Positions 36,702-45,711 of a stretch of 64,000 nucleotides of DNA are shown here, one piece after another. The position numbers and the translations under genes are program-made. The DNA comes from Rhodanobacter sp. GTDB lineage: Bacteria; Pseudomonadota; Gammaproteobacteria; Xanthomonadales; Rhodanobacteraceae. The stretch spans positions 18,613-82,612 of the forward strand of contig SCRM01000006.1 in the NCBI GenBank assembly GCA_004298045.1, read 5' to 3'. The notes under the pieces are model-generated. The model was not told the origin of the DNA, searched no databases, and saw only the letters and a program-made list of their open reading frames with translations. Numbering within the stretch: position 1 is the first letter of the stretch; the number at the start of each line of letters is the position of its first letter.

Positions 36702-37150
36702 ACACCGCGCTGGCGCAGGAGTTCGCGACCGCGCTGGACGCCATCCTGGGCGAAATGCGCGGTGGTCTGGCCCAGCTCGGCAGCGTATTGGCCGCCGAAC
36801 GGGTGGCCCTGCACGACGGCGACACCGAGGCCATCGACCAGACCGGCGCGCGCAAGCAGGCGTTGATGCAGCAGCTTGAAGCCCTCGATGCCGAGCGCCA
36901 GCAATTTGCCCGCGAACAACCGCAAGTCGCAGCCAGCCGCAACCCGGCCTGGCGCGAGCTGGTGACCGCGCTGCAGCAGTGCCAGGAGCAAAACCTGCGC
37001 AACGGCAACCTTGCCAGCCAGCGTTTGCGCGCCGTGCGCCAGGCATTGGCGATCCTCACCGGCGGCGACGACGACGGCAACGGCCTGTACGACAGCGGCG
37101 GCGGGCTGCGCGGCGACATCATGCGTTCGCGCCCGCTGGCCGCCGCCTGA
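36698..37150 (+). CDS. flgN: FlgN export chaperone
   Basis: FlgN (150 aa) is the chaperone for the hook-junction proteins FlgK and FlgL. It is a helical bundle with the family pattern ALDAILGEMRGGLAQLGSVL followed by a Gln-rich second helix, and QLEALDAERQQFA. It has an unusual Gly/Asp-rich C-terminal tail (GGDDDGNGLYDSGGGL). Its ATG overlaps the flgM stop. Confidence 0.92.
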   Translation: MNTALAQEFATALDAILGEMRGGLAQLGSVLAAERVALHDGDTEAIDQTGARKQALMQQLEALDAERQQFAREQPQVAASRNPAWRELVTALQQCQEQNLRNGNLASQRLRAVRQALAILTGGDDDGNGLYDSGGGLRGDIMRSRPLAAA

Positions 37151-37251
37151 TGCCTTTGCCCTGAGCCACGGCGCTGTCCGCGCGCGTGATCCCCGCGCAG
37201 CGCGGATGGTAGGCAGTTTCCCTCGCCCTGTCCCGCGATGCCGGATCGATC

Positions 37252-38526
37252 ATGAACTCACCTGTTGCCTCCTCCCACGCCGACGCCTCCGCCGAGGCAC
37301 CGATCTTTGCCGCCGCCAATGCACCGCTGCCGGTGCTGCGCGTGCCGCTGCTCGACCGCGAACGCCAGCTGTACGCCTACGAACTCCTGTTTCACCGCGA
37401 CGGCGGCGACGACCAGGCCTTGCTGCAAGGCGTGCTCGGCGCCATCACCGACGGCGCGCTGACCCGGCTGGTGCGCGGCAACCGCGCGTTTCTCAACCTG
37501 CCGCTTGATCTGTTGCCGGTGGATGCCGACGTGCTGGCGCACCAGCCGCGCCTGGGCGTGGTGCTGCAGCCGGAGGTGGCCGAAGACCCCGGCGTGATGA
37601 TGCGTATCGAACAGATGGCGCAGCGCGGTTGCCAATTCCTGCTCGATCTGGGCACGCTCGACCCCAACGCCACCCACACCCTGGGCGTGCTGCTGCAGCA
37701 GGTGCAGCTGGTGCGCCTGGATGCGGCCAGGCTGGCGCCCGAGGTACTGGCCGGCCGCGCGCGCGACCTGCACCAGCGTGGTCTGCACGTGGTGGCCGGA
37801 CAAGTGAACGACCATGCGATTTTCGATCGCTGCGCCGCGTTGCCATTCGAGGCGGTGCAGGGCCGTTACCTCCTCGTGCCGCAACCGGTTGCGGTGCCGG
37901 TGCTGACCGCCAACCGCTTGAGCATGCTGCGCCTGATGGGCGCGCTGCACGAATCCAACCCTGGCCCGGTCGAGCTGGGCAAGATCGTCCGCGACGACGC
38001 GGTGCTGAGCTACAAGCTGCTCTCGTGCGTCAATTCCGCCTACTTTGCACTGCCGCGCCAGCTCAAATCGGTGCAGCAGGCGGCGATCTTCTTTGGCGTT
38101 TCACGCATGCGCAACTGGGTCGACACCATGGCCATGTGCAGCATGGATGATCGCCCGCCAGAGCTCCTGCGCGCGGCGCTGATCCGCGCGCACATGTGCG
38201 AGGGCCTGGCCAAGGCCACGGCGCAGGGTGATCCAGAAATGGCGTTCACCGTCGGCCTGTTCTCGCTGCTCGACGTGTTGATGTGCGCACCGATGGAATA
38301 CCTCCTGACCCAGCTGCGTCTGGCGCCCGAAATCAACGATGCGCTGACCGGCCGCGGCGGCTCGTTCGCGGCGGTGCTCAAGCAGATCCTCGCGTGGGAG
38401 GCCGGCGAGCTCACCAAGCTCGAGGTCACCCCGCAGCGGATCGAGAAACTCGCGGCGCTTTATCTCGGCGCCACCCAGTGGGCCGATCAGGTGTACGCCG
38501 GCGCCAGCGGCAAGAAGGTGCAATAA
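37252..38526 (+). CDS. EAL-HDOD domain protein, probably non-catalytic
   Basis: The 424-aa protein has an N-terminal EAL-like domain (about 25–205) and a C-terminal HDOD domain (about 210–400: NRLSMLRLMGALHESNPGPV, LSYKLLSCVNSAYFALPRQL). The EAL signature is replaced by ELLFHRDG, and I find no DDFGTG-type metal-binding loop, so phosphodiesterase activity is unlikely. Proteins of this YuxH-like architecture regulate motility and c-di-GMP behaviour through binding. It lies 101 nt after flgN in the same direction; no clear promoter is visible in the gap. Confidence 0.85.
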   Translation: MNSPVASSHADASAEAPIFAAANAPLPVLRVPLLDRERQLYAYELLFHRDGGDDQALLQGVLGAITDGALTRLVRGNRAFLNLPLDLLPVDADVLAHQPRLGVVLQPEVAEDPGVMMRIEQMAQRGCQFLLDLGTLDPNATHTLGVLLQQVQLVRLDAARLAPEVLAGRARDLHQRGLHVVAGQVNDHAIFDRCAALPFEAVQGRYLLVPQPVAVPVLTANRLSMLRLMGALHESNPGPVELGKIVRDDAVLSYKLLSCVNSAYFALPRQLKSVQQAAIFFGVSRMRNWVDTMAMCSMDDRPPELLRAALIRAHMCEGLAKATAQGDPEMAFTVGLFSLLDVLMCAPMEYLLTQLRLAPEINDALTGRGGSFAAVLKQILAWEAGELTKLEVTPQRIEKLAALYLGATQWADQVYAGASGKKVQ

Positions 38527-38611
38527 GCCCGACGGGCCGGGATTCGGGAAAGCATCCGCTGGCCGGGTGGCGTTGCTTGGCTGCGGGGAGCAAAGTCTCC
38601 ACCCCGCGATT

Positions 38612-38655
38612 CCCCCGCTCCTCTTCGGGGAGAGGGCTGGGGCGAGGGGCCGGGC
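38612..38655 (+). repeat. Intergenic copy of the GGGGAGAGGG palindromic repeat
   Basis: The stretch has the same order of blocks as the copy in flgI: a C/T-rich arm (CCCCCGCTCCTCTTC), then GGGGAGAGGG, CTGGGGCGAGGGG and CCGGGC. The inverted repeat is imperfect here. It lies in the 223-bp convergent gap between the EAL-HDOD gene and the LacI-type gene, where it may also help to end transcription. Confidence 0.7.
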
Positions 38656-38749
38656 CGGTCTCGACTCCCGCTGGACAAGCTCCAACCGGTGGCGCCACGC
38701 GGAGCCGAGCGCCCCGGCCGAGCGATGCCGCCGCCCGCAAGCGGCCCAG

Positions 38750-39799
38750 TCAGCGCTTGGGCGGGGCGCTGCGCAGCGGTGCAGTGGAACCGCGCACCAC
38801 CAGCTCCGGGCTGAAGCCCTGCCCGGACAGATCCAGCGGCTCACCGTTGGCTTCGTGCTGCAGGTTGCGAATGAGCCGGTACGCCGCCGCGTGCGCGATC
38901 TCCTCGGTGGCCTGGCGCGCGGTGGTCAACGCCGGCCACGATTGCTTGGAAAACGGACTGTCCTCGAAGCCGGCAATCGACAGCTCCCATGGCACGCTGA
39001 TGCCGCTCGAATGCGCGGCAGCGAGCACGCCGGCGGCAATCTCGTCGTTGGAGCCGAAGATGGCCGTCGGCCGGTTCGCCAGCGCCAAGAGCTTGCGTGC
39101 GCCGCGAAAACCATCGTCGAACGAGTAATCGCCCGGCAGCACCAGCTCGCGGTCGAGCGCGATGCCGTAATCCTTCAGGGCATCCTCGTAGCCCTGGTAG
39201 CGCTCCGGGCTGGAACGATGGTCGCGCCCGCCCCACAAAAAACCAATGCGCGTATGCCCGAGCTGGATCAGGTGCTCGGTGATCGCATACGCCGCGTCGC
39301 GGTCGTCCACGTACACGCACGGGTAGCCGTCGCCCGGGTCTTCGCGCGCCGAAATGATGCGCATGAAGTGCAGCTTCGCCGCCGCCAGGCGCTCGATCAA
39401 CGCCGCCTGCTCGGACATCGGTGGCGCCAGCACCAGCCCCGCCAGCCGCGCGTGCGCCGCCAGGGCAATCAGCTCATCGGCCAGCTTGGGCGAGGTCGAA
39501 TCGCACGGGTGGATCTGCAGCACATAGCCCTGCTCGCGGCAGGCAGCCAGCACGCCGCTTTGCATGCTGATGATGTAGTGCGGGTTGGGGTTGTCGTAGA
39601 CGAGCCCGAGCGCGTACGCGCGGGTGCTGCGCAGGCTGCGCGCGGAAGGGTCGGGCTGGTAGCCCAGGGCGTCGATCGCACGCTGCACCTTTTCCCGCGT
39701 GAGCACATGTACCGAGGGCTCGTTGTTGATGACCCGCGAGACGGTCTTCAGCGAAACGCCCGCCTGCTCAGCGACATCCTTGATGGTGGTGCTGCGCAA
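38750..39799 (-). CDS. nagR: LacI-family repressor, probable NagR
   Basis: The protein has the LacI helix-turn-helix at its extreme N-terminus (TTIKDVAEQAGVSLKTVSRV) followed by a periplasmic-binding-protein-like sensor domain with the FGSNDEIAAGVLAAA and SIAGFED motifs. I place the start at TTG 39799 (349 aa), because GAGGG lies 8 nt upstream and LacI proteins begin 2–4 residues before this HTH; an ATG at 39865 would add 22 residues but has no ribosome site. It lies downstream of the transporter gene and probably binds the ACAACGTTGT sites, as NagR does in Xanthomonas GlcNAc regulation. Confidence 0.82.
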   Translation of the reverse strand: MRSTTIKDVAEQAGVSLKTVSRVINNEPSVHVLTREKVQRAIDALGYQPDPSARSLRSTRAYALGLVYDNPNPHYIISMQSGVLAACREQGYVLQIHPCDSTSPKLADELIALAAHARLAGLVLAPPMSEQAALIERLAAAKLHFMRIISAREDPGDGYPCVYVDDRDAAYAITEHLIQLGHTRIGFLWGGRDHRSSPERYQGYEDALKDYGIALDRELVLPGDYSFDDGFRGARKLLALANRPTAIFGSNDEIAAGVLAAAHSSGISVPWELSIAGFEDSPFSKQSWPALTTARQATEEIAHAAAYRLIRNLQHEANGEPLDLSGQGFSPELVVRGSTAPLRSAPPKR

Positions 39800-39913
39800 G
39801 CGGATACCCTCAAATCGCCATGGAAATGCTGGCTGGAACGGCCACGCGTGCGCGGCCGGCGTCATGCGCGGAAAGCATAACGCGAGTGCCGCGCCGGCAC
39901 GCCATCGGCACGC

Positions 39914-41197
39914 TCACGCGGCGCCGTGCTGGCCGATGCGGTGGCCACGCATGCCGTAAAACAGGATGTACAGGTAGCACGGCACCATCAGCACCGCGAA
40001 CGCGAGCTGGAAGTCGATGACCTCCTTGAGGTGCACAAACGCCTGCGGGATCAGCGCACCGCCGCAAATGCCCATCACCAGCAGCGCCGAGCCGGCCTCG
40101 GTGTGCCGCCCCAGGCCCTTGATCGCGAGCGGGAAAATCGCCGGCCACATCATCGCGTTGGCAAACCCGAGCGCGGCGACAAAGCCCACCGACAGGTAGC
40201 CGGTCGTCACCAGCGCGCCCAGCGCAAACAGCACGCCGAGCACCGCGGACACCGCGAGGTAACGCTGCTGCGACACGAAGCGCGGGATCAGCACCAGGCC
40301 GGCGACGTAGCCCACCAGCATCGCCCCGAGGGTGAACGAGGTGAAGAACTTGGTCTGGTCCAGCGGCAGCCCGAAACCGGCGCCGTAGGTACCGATCGCA
40401 TCCCCGGCCATCACCTCCGCACCCACGTACAAGAACAGGCACAGCACGCCGAGCCACAAATGCGGGAAGCTGAAAATGCTGCGCCCGGAGTGGCCGATCG
40501 CGTGCTCGTCGTTCGCCCCGGAGGGTTTGATTTCCGGCAACCCGGAGCGCAGCACCCAGATGCCGAGCAGCACCAGCACGCCCGCCATCACCAGGTACGG
40601 CGTGTGGATCTTCGCCGCAAACGCATTGAGCAGGCCAGCGCGCGCCGCCGGCGCCGCCGCGGTGACCTGCGCATCGAGGTCGCCGATGCCGTGCAGCACC
40701 AGCGCGCCGATCAGGATCGGCGCCGTGATGCCGGCGAGCTTGTTGCAGATGCCCATGAACGACATCCGCTGGGCCGCGCTTTCGATCGGGCCGAGAATGC
40801 TCACGTATGGGTTGGAGGCGGTCTGCAGCAGCGACAGGCCCGCGCCGATCGCGAACAACCCCGAGAGCGCGCCGGCAAACTCGCGCCGCGTCGCAAATTC
40901 GGCAAACACGAACGCGCCCAGCGCCATCACGAATAGCCCCAGCGCCATGCCCTTTTTCATGCCAATCCGCCGCAGCAGCGCCGACGCCGGCAGCGAGAAC
41001 ACGAAATAGGAGATGTAGAACGCGAACGGCACCAGGAACGCGTAGGTGTCCGGCAGCTGGAACGCCAGCTTGACGAACGTGATCAGCGGCCCGTTGAGCC
41101 AGGTGAAGAAGCCGAAGATGAAAAACAGCACCCCGATGACGATCATCGGCCCGATGTAGGCGCGTTCGGATGGCGCAGCCGCCTGCGTGCTAACCAT
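39914..41197 (-). CDS. nagP: FucP-family sugar:proton symporter, probable GlcNAc permease NagP
   Basis: The 427-aa protein is a 12-helix major facilitator of the FucP/NagP group, with YIGPMIVIGVLFFIFGFFTW at the start of helix 1 and the conserved NPYVSILGP and NKLAG segments. In Xanthomonas and Shewanella the homologue in the same gene neighbourhood imports N-acetylglucosamine; glucose/galactose or fucose transport are alternatives. The ATG at 41197 follows a GAGAGG site. A LacI-type operator overlaps its promoter. Confidence 0.82.
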   Translation of the reverse strand: MVSTQAAAPSERAYIGPMIVIGVLFFIFGFFTWLNGPLITFVKLAFQLPDTYAFLVPFAFYISYFVFSLPASALLRRIGMKKGMALGLFVMALGAFVFAEFATRREFAGALSGLFAIGAGLSLLQTASNPYVSILGPIESAAQRMSFMGICNKLAGITAPILIGALVLHGIGDLDAQVTAAAPAARAGLLNAFAAKIHTPYLVMAGVLVLLGIWVLRSGLPEIKPSGANDEHAIGHSGRSIFSFPHLWLGVLCLFLYVGAEVMAGDAIGTYGAGFGLPLDQTKFFTSFTLGAMLVGYVAGLVLIPRFVSQQRYLAVSAVLGVLFALGALVTTGYLSVGFVAALGFANAMMWPAIFPLAIKGLGRHTEAGSALLVMGICGGALIPQAFVHLKEVIDFQLAFAVLMVPCYLYILFYGMRGHRIGQHGAA

Positions 41198-41287
41198 GAA
41201 ACCTCTCCCCAATCTGATGACGGTACGGTCGAGCGCGAACCAGCGGCCACCACGCGGCGGTCGAAGTGCCCTTTATTGGCCGCAACG

Positions 41288-41301
41288 TACAACGTTGTCA
41301 A
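41288..41301 (-). promoter_or_regulatory. LacI-type operator/-35 box for nagP
   Basis: The minus strand reads TTGACAACGTTGTA, with the 10-bp palindrome ACAACGTTGT. The TTGACA part serves as -35; CAATAA follows at 17 nt as a fair -10. Repressor binding would block the polymerase directly. Confidence 0.7.
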
Positions 41302-41589
41302 CTGGTGCCCCTGAACCACTTGCCATCTCCCCCGCACGGGCACCCCCCGGCAACTGTCGCCGGCCCGAGGTCAAACCTGGCCCGGTAACGCCCGATCCCG
41401 GCGGCGCGACGGCCCCGCGCACAAGTGCTGCTTGCCGTCGTGATGCAAGGTACTCCCCGTCGTCTGAAAACGATGACCGTGGCTTGGCGTGGCCACCCAC
41501 GCGCCCCACGAGTCCAAGGCACGCCATGCCGCCCGGACCCGACCGGCAACGCCTCGCGCCGCGCCACAAGGCAGTCTCGTCACCAACGC

Positions 41590-41604
41590 TTGACAACGTT
41601 GTCT
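41590..41604 (+). promoter_or_regulatory. LacI-type operator for the glk-TonB receptor unit
   Basis: TTGACAACGTTGTCT contains the perfect 12-bp palindrome GACAACGTTGTC, the same core as the nagP site. TTGACA could be the -35; TATACT follows too close (9 nt) to be its -10, so the exact promoter is uncertain. Confidence 0.72.
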
Positions 41605-41698
41605 TATACTGGTCAGACTCCGCCCAGTCTCGTCTGCCGACCATTTTGCGCTGCGCGCAGTTGCCGGTGGATGACCTTTCGCGTCAGGGGATGTCTTC

Positions 41699-42796
41699 GT
41701 GGTCGAGCTCGCCAGCCAAAACCGCGCCAGTCACCGCCCGTCATCGGCCCCTGCGCCGGATGCCGCGGTGGCCGGCAACGAGCCGTTCCTGGCCACCGAC
41801 GCGGGCGGCACGCATGCGCGGGTGGCGCTGGTGGTGGGCACGCCCAGCGGCAACCAGCCGGTCAGCGTGCTGCATTACCGCCGGTATCAGTGCGCCGACT
41901 GGGACAACCTCGGCGCCGTACTGCGCCATTTCCTCGACGAGCTGCCCGCCGCCGGTTTCGGCCCGGCACGTGCACATATCCGCTGCGGCGTCATCGCCAG
42001 CGCCGGCGTGCTGATGGACGACACCATCGTCAACGAAAACCTGCCCTGGCCGGTCGCGGTCGGCGCCCTGCGCGAAGGCCTCGGCCTCACCCAGCTCAAG
42101 GTCATCAACGATTTCGAAGCCGTGGCCTGGGCCGCGCAGTTCCTGCGCGACAACGACACCCTGCCGGTGATCGATGCTGTCCGTTCGGCGGCCCGCGGCC
42201 CGGTGCTGGTGATGGGCCCCGGCACCGGCCTCGGCTCGGCCGTGCTGCTGCCGCGCGCCGGCCATGCCCAGGTACTGGCGACCGAGGCCGGCCAGATTTC
42301 TCTGGCGCCGGGCACCGCGCGCGAGATCGAGATCCTGCGCATCCTGGCCCGCGGCCGCACCCACGTTTCGTTTGAAGACGCGCTCTCCGGCCCCGGCCTG
42401 CGCAACATCTACCACGCCCTGTGCGAGCTCAACGACGTTCCCATCACCCTGATGACGCCGGCCGAGATCACCAGCGCGGCGCTTGCCGGCCACGACGCCA
42501 CCGCGGCGGAAACCCTGGCGGTTTTCTGTGGCCTCCTGGGCAGCTTCGTCGGCGACCTCGCCATGCTTTACGGCGCCAGCGGCGGCGTTTTTCTGGCCGG
42601 CGGCATCCTGCCGCAAATCCACACCTACCTGCGCGCCAGCCAGTTTGCCGAGCGCTTTCTCGACAAGGGCGCCATGCGCGCCTTTCTGCAAAAGATTCCC
42701 GTACGACTGATCGAACACGGCCAGCTCGGCGTCATCGGCGCCGCCGGCTGGTTTCTCAACGAGCAGCCGGAAAAGGGGAATGTCCCGCTGCTCTAG
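41699..42796 (+). CDS. glk: Glucokinase-family sugar kinase (likely GlcNAc/glucose kinase)
   Basis: The 365-aa protein belongs to the Glk family (not ROK): the phosphate-1 motif FLATDAGGTHARVAL, substrate-binding KVINDFEAVAW, the phosphate-2 region VMGPGTGLGSA and the AGGILP segment. It would phosphorylate the sugar imported by the FucP-type carrier. The start is GTG 41699 with AGGGG 8 nt upstream; the first 25 residues are a non-conserved leader. Specificity between glucose and GlcNAc cannot be read from sequence. Confidence 0.85.
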   Translation: MVELASQNRASHRPSSAPAPDAAVAGNEPFLATDAGGTHARVALVVGTPSGNQPVSVLHYRRYQCADWDNLGAVLRHFLDELPAAGFGPARAHIRCGVIASAGVLMDDTIVNENLPWPVAVGALREGLGLTQLKVINDFEAVAWAAQFLRDNDTLPVIDAVRSAARGPVLVMGPGTGLGSAVLLPRAGHAQVLATEAGQISLAPGTAREIEILRILARGRTHVSFEDALSGPGLRNIYHALCELNDVPITLMTPAEITSAALAGHDATAAETLAVFCGLLGSFVGDLAMLYGASGGVFLAGGILPQIHTYLRASQFAERFLDKGAMRAFLQKIPVRLIEHGQLGVIGAAGWFLNEQPEKGNVPLL

Positions 42797-42877
42797 CGCC
42801 ACCGCGCCGTGCCCCGTCCACCAACCGTGTACCGCTGCACCCAACCGGATCGACCCAACCTCTGAGGGGAGGACACC

Positions 42878-45568
42878 ATGAACCAACGCAAGACTCTGCT
42901 GGCCACCAGTGTCGTCGCCGGCCTGTGCCTGTCCGTCGGCGCCTTCGCGCAGACGCAGGACAACAGCACCACCACCAAGCCGGCCAACAAGGATCAAGCC
43001 AAGACCCTGTCGACGGTGACCGTCACCGGCATCCGCGCCTCGCAGGAGAAGGCGCTCGACATCAAGCGCGACGCCAACTCCAACATCGAAGTGGTCACCG
43101 CCGAAGACGTCGGCAAACTGCCGGCACACAACGTGGCCGACACCCTGCAGCGCCTGCCCGGCGTCAACATCAGCTCCTCCAGCGCCGACGAAGGCGGCTT
43201 CGACGAAGCCGACCGCGTCAGCCTGCGCGGCACCAGCCCCAGCCTCACCCAGACGCTCATCAACGGCCACGGCGTGGGCAGCGCCGACTGGTTCGTGCTC
43301 AGCCAAGGCAACAACGTCGGCCGCAGCGTGAGCTACACCCTGTTGCCGTCCGAGCTGGTCAGTCGCGTCGAAGTGCACAAGTCCTCCGAAGCGCGCTTCC
43401 AGGATGGCGGCACCACCGGCAACGTCGACATCATCACCCGCAAGCCGCTCGACTTCGCAAAGCAGATGACCGGCCAGGTCAGCGTGGGCGGCGTGTACGC
43501 CGACCTGCCGAGCAAGACCGACCCGCAGTTCAGCGGCCTGTTCAACTGGAAGAACGCCGACCACACGTTCGGCGTGCTGGTGCAGGCGTTCAAGCAGAAG
43601 CGTCACCTGCGCCGCGAAGCACAGGAAATCCCCGGCGGCTTTGCCACCATCGATCCGGCCTCGGCACTGGCGCAAAGCCATCCCGACCTTGCCGGGGTGA
43701 AGGTTCCGGGCCTGTTGGGCTCCACGCTGTTCGAGCAGGTGCGCGACCGCAAGGGCGGCCTGGTCGAGTTGCAGTTCCGGCCGAACGACGACCTCACGCT
43801 GGGCCTGAGCGGCTTCTACTCGAAGATGGACGCCAACAACTACAACCGCAACTTCATGTTGTGGGGCGGCAACTTCGCCACCAGCCAGGCGCCGAACCCG
43901 GGCTACACGGTGAAGGACGGCGTGCTCACCAACGCCACCTATGCCGGCGTGCCGGGCACCAACTATGTCGTGTACGACATGATCAACCGGCAGGCGACGT
44001 CGAAGACCCAGTACTACACCCTCGACGCCGACTGGAACCTCTCGCAGAACACCTCGGCCAAGTTCCAGGCCGGCACCACCAAGGGCACCGGCCAGACCCC
44101 GCGCCAGTACATTGCCGAAGTCACCGCGGCCGACGGTGGCGGCGCCAGCTGGTCCACCCACGGCAACAGCTCGCCGGTCGACTGGAGCGTGGGCGGCGAC
44201 ACCTCGCCGGCCGGCGTCACCAGCTTCGGCACCTGGGGCAACCAGCTCGTGCGCGCGCTGGACAAGGAGCACTGGTTCACCGCCGACTTCACCACCTACT
44301 TCAATGCCGGTGCGGTGCAGTCGTTCAACTACGGCATCCGCTATGCCAAGCACGACCGCGACGCGCAGTCGCCGGAAGGCGCCACCCCAGGCAACATCTG
44401 GGCAACGCTGCAAAACGGCGCCACCGCCAACTACCCCAGTGACTTTGCCGACGGCCTCGGCGGCAACTTTCCGAAGGACATCTGGTACTTCACGCCGGGC
44501 GCGCTCAAGAGCGCCATCGTCGCCAACTCCACCTGGCTCTCCGGCAACAACGGCCCGACCGGCCGCCACAACTACGGCGGCGAGTGGAGCGTGAACGAGA
44601 AGAACGCCGCGGCGTATTTCCAGGTCAACTTCGAGGGCGACCGCTGGAGCGGCAACGCCGGCCTGCGCTACGTCAGCATCAAGCAGGGCATCGACACCTA
44701 CTTCGCCGACACCGTGCACCCGGACGTGTCCAGCCTGTTCGGCAGCTGGGATCGCCGCCACTACAAGAACAGCTACAACCGCCTGCTGCCCAGCGCCAAC
44801 CTCAAGTTCAGCCTGACCGACGACCTGCTGTTCCGCGCCGCGGCGTCGCAGACGCAAACCCTGCCGGATTACTCCGCACTCGGTGCCTCGTCGTGGGGTT
44901 CGGATCTCAACAAGACCGGCGGCGGCGGCAACCCGCACTTGAAGCCGGTGGTGTCGACCAACCTCGATGCCGGCCTGGAGTGGTATTTCATGCCGCGCGG
45001 CCTGCTGGCAGCCACCGCGTATTCGATGAACATGAAGGACTACGTCGCCTACGGCGTGCAGAACCAGCAGCTCTTCAGCGAACTGACCCACCAGCTGGAG
45101 ACCTACAAGATCTCGATGCCGATCAACGCCGACGCCTCGGTGACCGGGGTGGAACTGGCCTACAACCAGCCGATCGGCGAGTTCTTCGGCGTCAACGCCA
45201 ACTACACCTACGCCGACGGCAGCACCGACCACACCTGGGCGGACGGCAGCAACCACCTGCTGGGCACCTCGAAGAACACCTACAACATCGGCGGCTACTT
45301 CGAGAACGACCGGTTCGGCGCGCGCGTGAGCTACACCTGGCGCTCGGCGTTCCTGATCGGCCTGTCCGGCGCCAGTCCGTACTACCAGAACAGCTTCGGC
45401 ACGCTGGCGGCGTCGCTCAGCTACAAGGCGACGGATTGGCTGAGCTTCAGCCTGGACGCGCTGAACCTCAACAACCCGACCATCAAGTACTACCAGAGCA
45501 GCGCCATCCCGACCTCGTTCTACATGAACGGCCGGCAGTACTACTTGAACGCGCATTTGAAGTTCTGA
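42878..45568 (+). CDS. TonB-dependent receptor for chito-oligosaccharide/GlcNAc uptake
   Basis: This is an 896-aa outer-membrane receptor with a signal peptide (cleavage after SVGAFA), a TonB-box-like TLSTVTVTGIRAS segment, a plug domain (AEDVGKLPAHNVADTLQRLPGV) and a 22-strand beta-barrel ending in phenylalanine (YYLNAHLKF). It belongs to the oligosaccharide-type TonB receptors abundant in Xanthomonadales. A strong GGGGAGG ribosome site precedes the ATG. Its place between the kinase and the hexosaminidase suggests chitobiose or GlcNAc oligomers as cargo. Confidence 0.9.
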   Translation: MNQRKTLLATSVVAGLCLSVGAFAQTQDNSTTTKPANKDQAKTLSTVTVTGIRASQEKALDIKRDANSNIEVVTAEDVGKLPAHNVADTLQRLPGVNISSSSADEGGFDEADRVSLRGTSPSLTQTLINGHGVGSADWFVLSQGNNVGRSVSYTLLPSELVSRVEVHKSSEARFQDGGTTGNVDIITRKPLDFAKQMTGQVSVGGVYADLPSKTDPQFSGLFNWKNADHTFGVLVQAFKQKRHLRREAQEIPGGFATIDPASALAQSHPDLAGVKVPGLLGSTLFEQVRDRKGGLVELQFRPNDDLTLGLSGFYSKMDANNYNRNFMLWGGNFATSQAPNPGYTVKDGVLTNATYAGVPGTNYVVYDMINRQATSKTQYYTLDADWNLSQNTSAKFQAGTTKGTGQTPRQYIAEVTAADGGGASWSTHGNSSPVDWSVGGDTSPAGVTSFGTWGNQLVRALDKEHWFTADFTTYFNAGAVQSFNYGIRYAKHDRDAQSPEGATPGNIWATLQNGATANYPSDFADGLGGNFPKDIWYFTPGALKSAIVANSTWLSGNNGPTGRHNYGGEWSVNEKNAAAYFQVNFEGDRWSGNAGLRYVSIKQGIDTYFADTVHPDVSSLFGSWDRRHYKNSYNRLLPSANLKFSLTDDLLFRAAASQTQTLPDYSALGASSWGSDLNKTGGGGNPHLKPVVSTNLDAGLEWYFMPRGLLAATAYSMNMKDYVAYGVQNQQLFSELTHQLETYKISMPINADASVTGVELAYNQPIGEFFGVNANYTYADGSTDHTWADGSNHLLGTSKNTYNIGGYFENDRFGARVSYTWRSAFLIGLSGASPYYQNSFGTLAASLSYKATDWLSFSLDALNLNNPTIKYYQSSAIPTSFYMNGRQYYLNAHLKF

Positions 45569-45624
45569 TCCAGCGCTGTACCGCGACAACCCGCAGGCCA
45601 TGGATGGCCTGCACTCTCCCCGAG

Positions 45625-45658
45625 CGGGCCCGGTGTTTTCTTGCGGGCCCGTCTTTTT
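45625..45658 (+). terminator. Rho-independent terminator after the TonB receptor gene
   Basis: CGGGCCCG pairs with a second CGGGCCCG across an 11-nt loop and is followed by TCTTTTT. It separates the receptor transcript from the hexosaminidase gene, which therefore may have its own promoter or depend on read-through. Confidence 0.85.
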
Positions 45659-45711
45659 GCCCGGCCAGCGCGCGTGAGTGGCATGCTTGGCCGTCCTTGC
45701 TGGAGATACCC

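Larger units (their letters stand above)
41198..41698. other. Divergent nagP/glk control region
   Basis: This 501-bp gap contains no gene that I can support. It carries two operator palindromes, one near each divergent gene, about 304 bp apart centre to centre. Confidence 0.7.

Noticed and set aside
41590..41610. TTGACA with TATACT as a sigma-70 promoter for glk
   Set aside because: Only 9 nt separate the boxes; kept as operator only.
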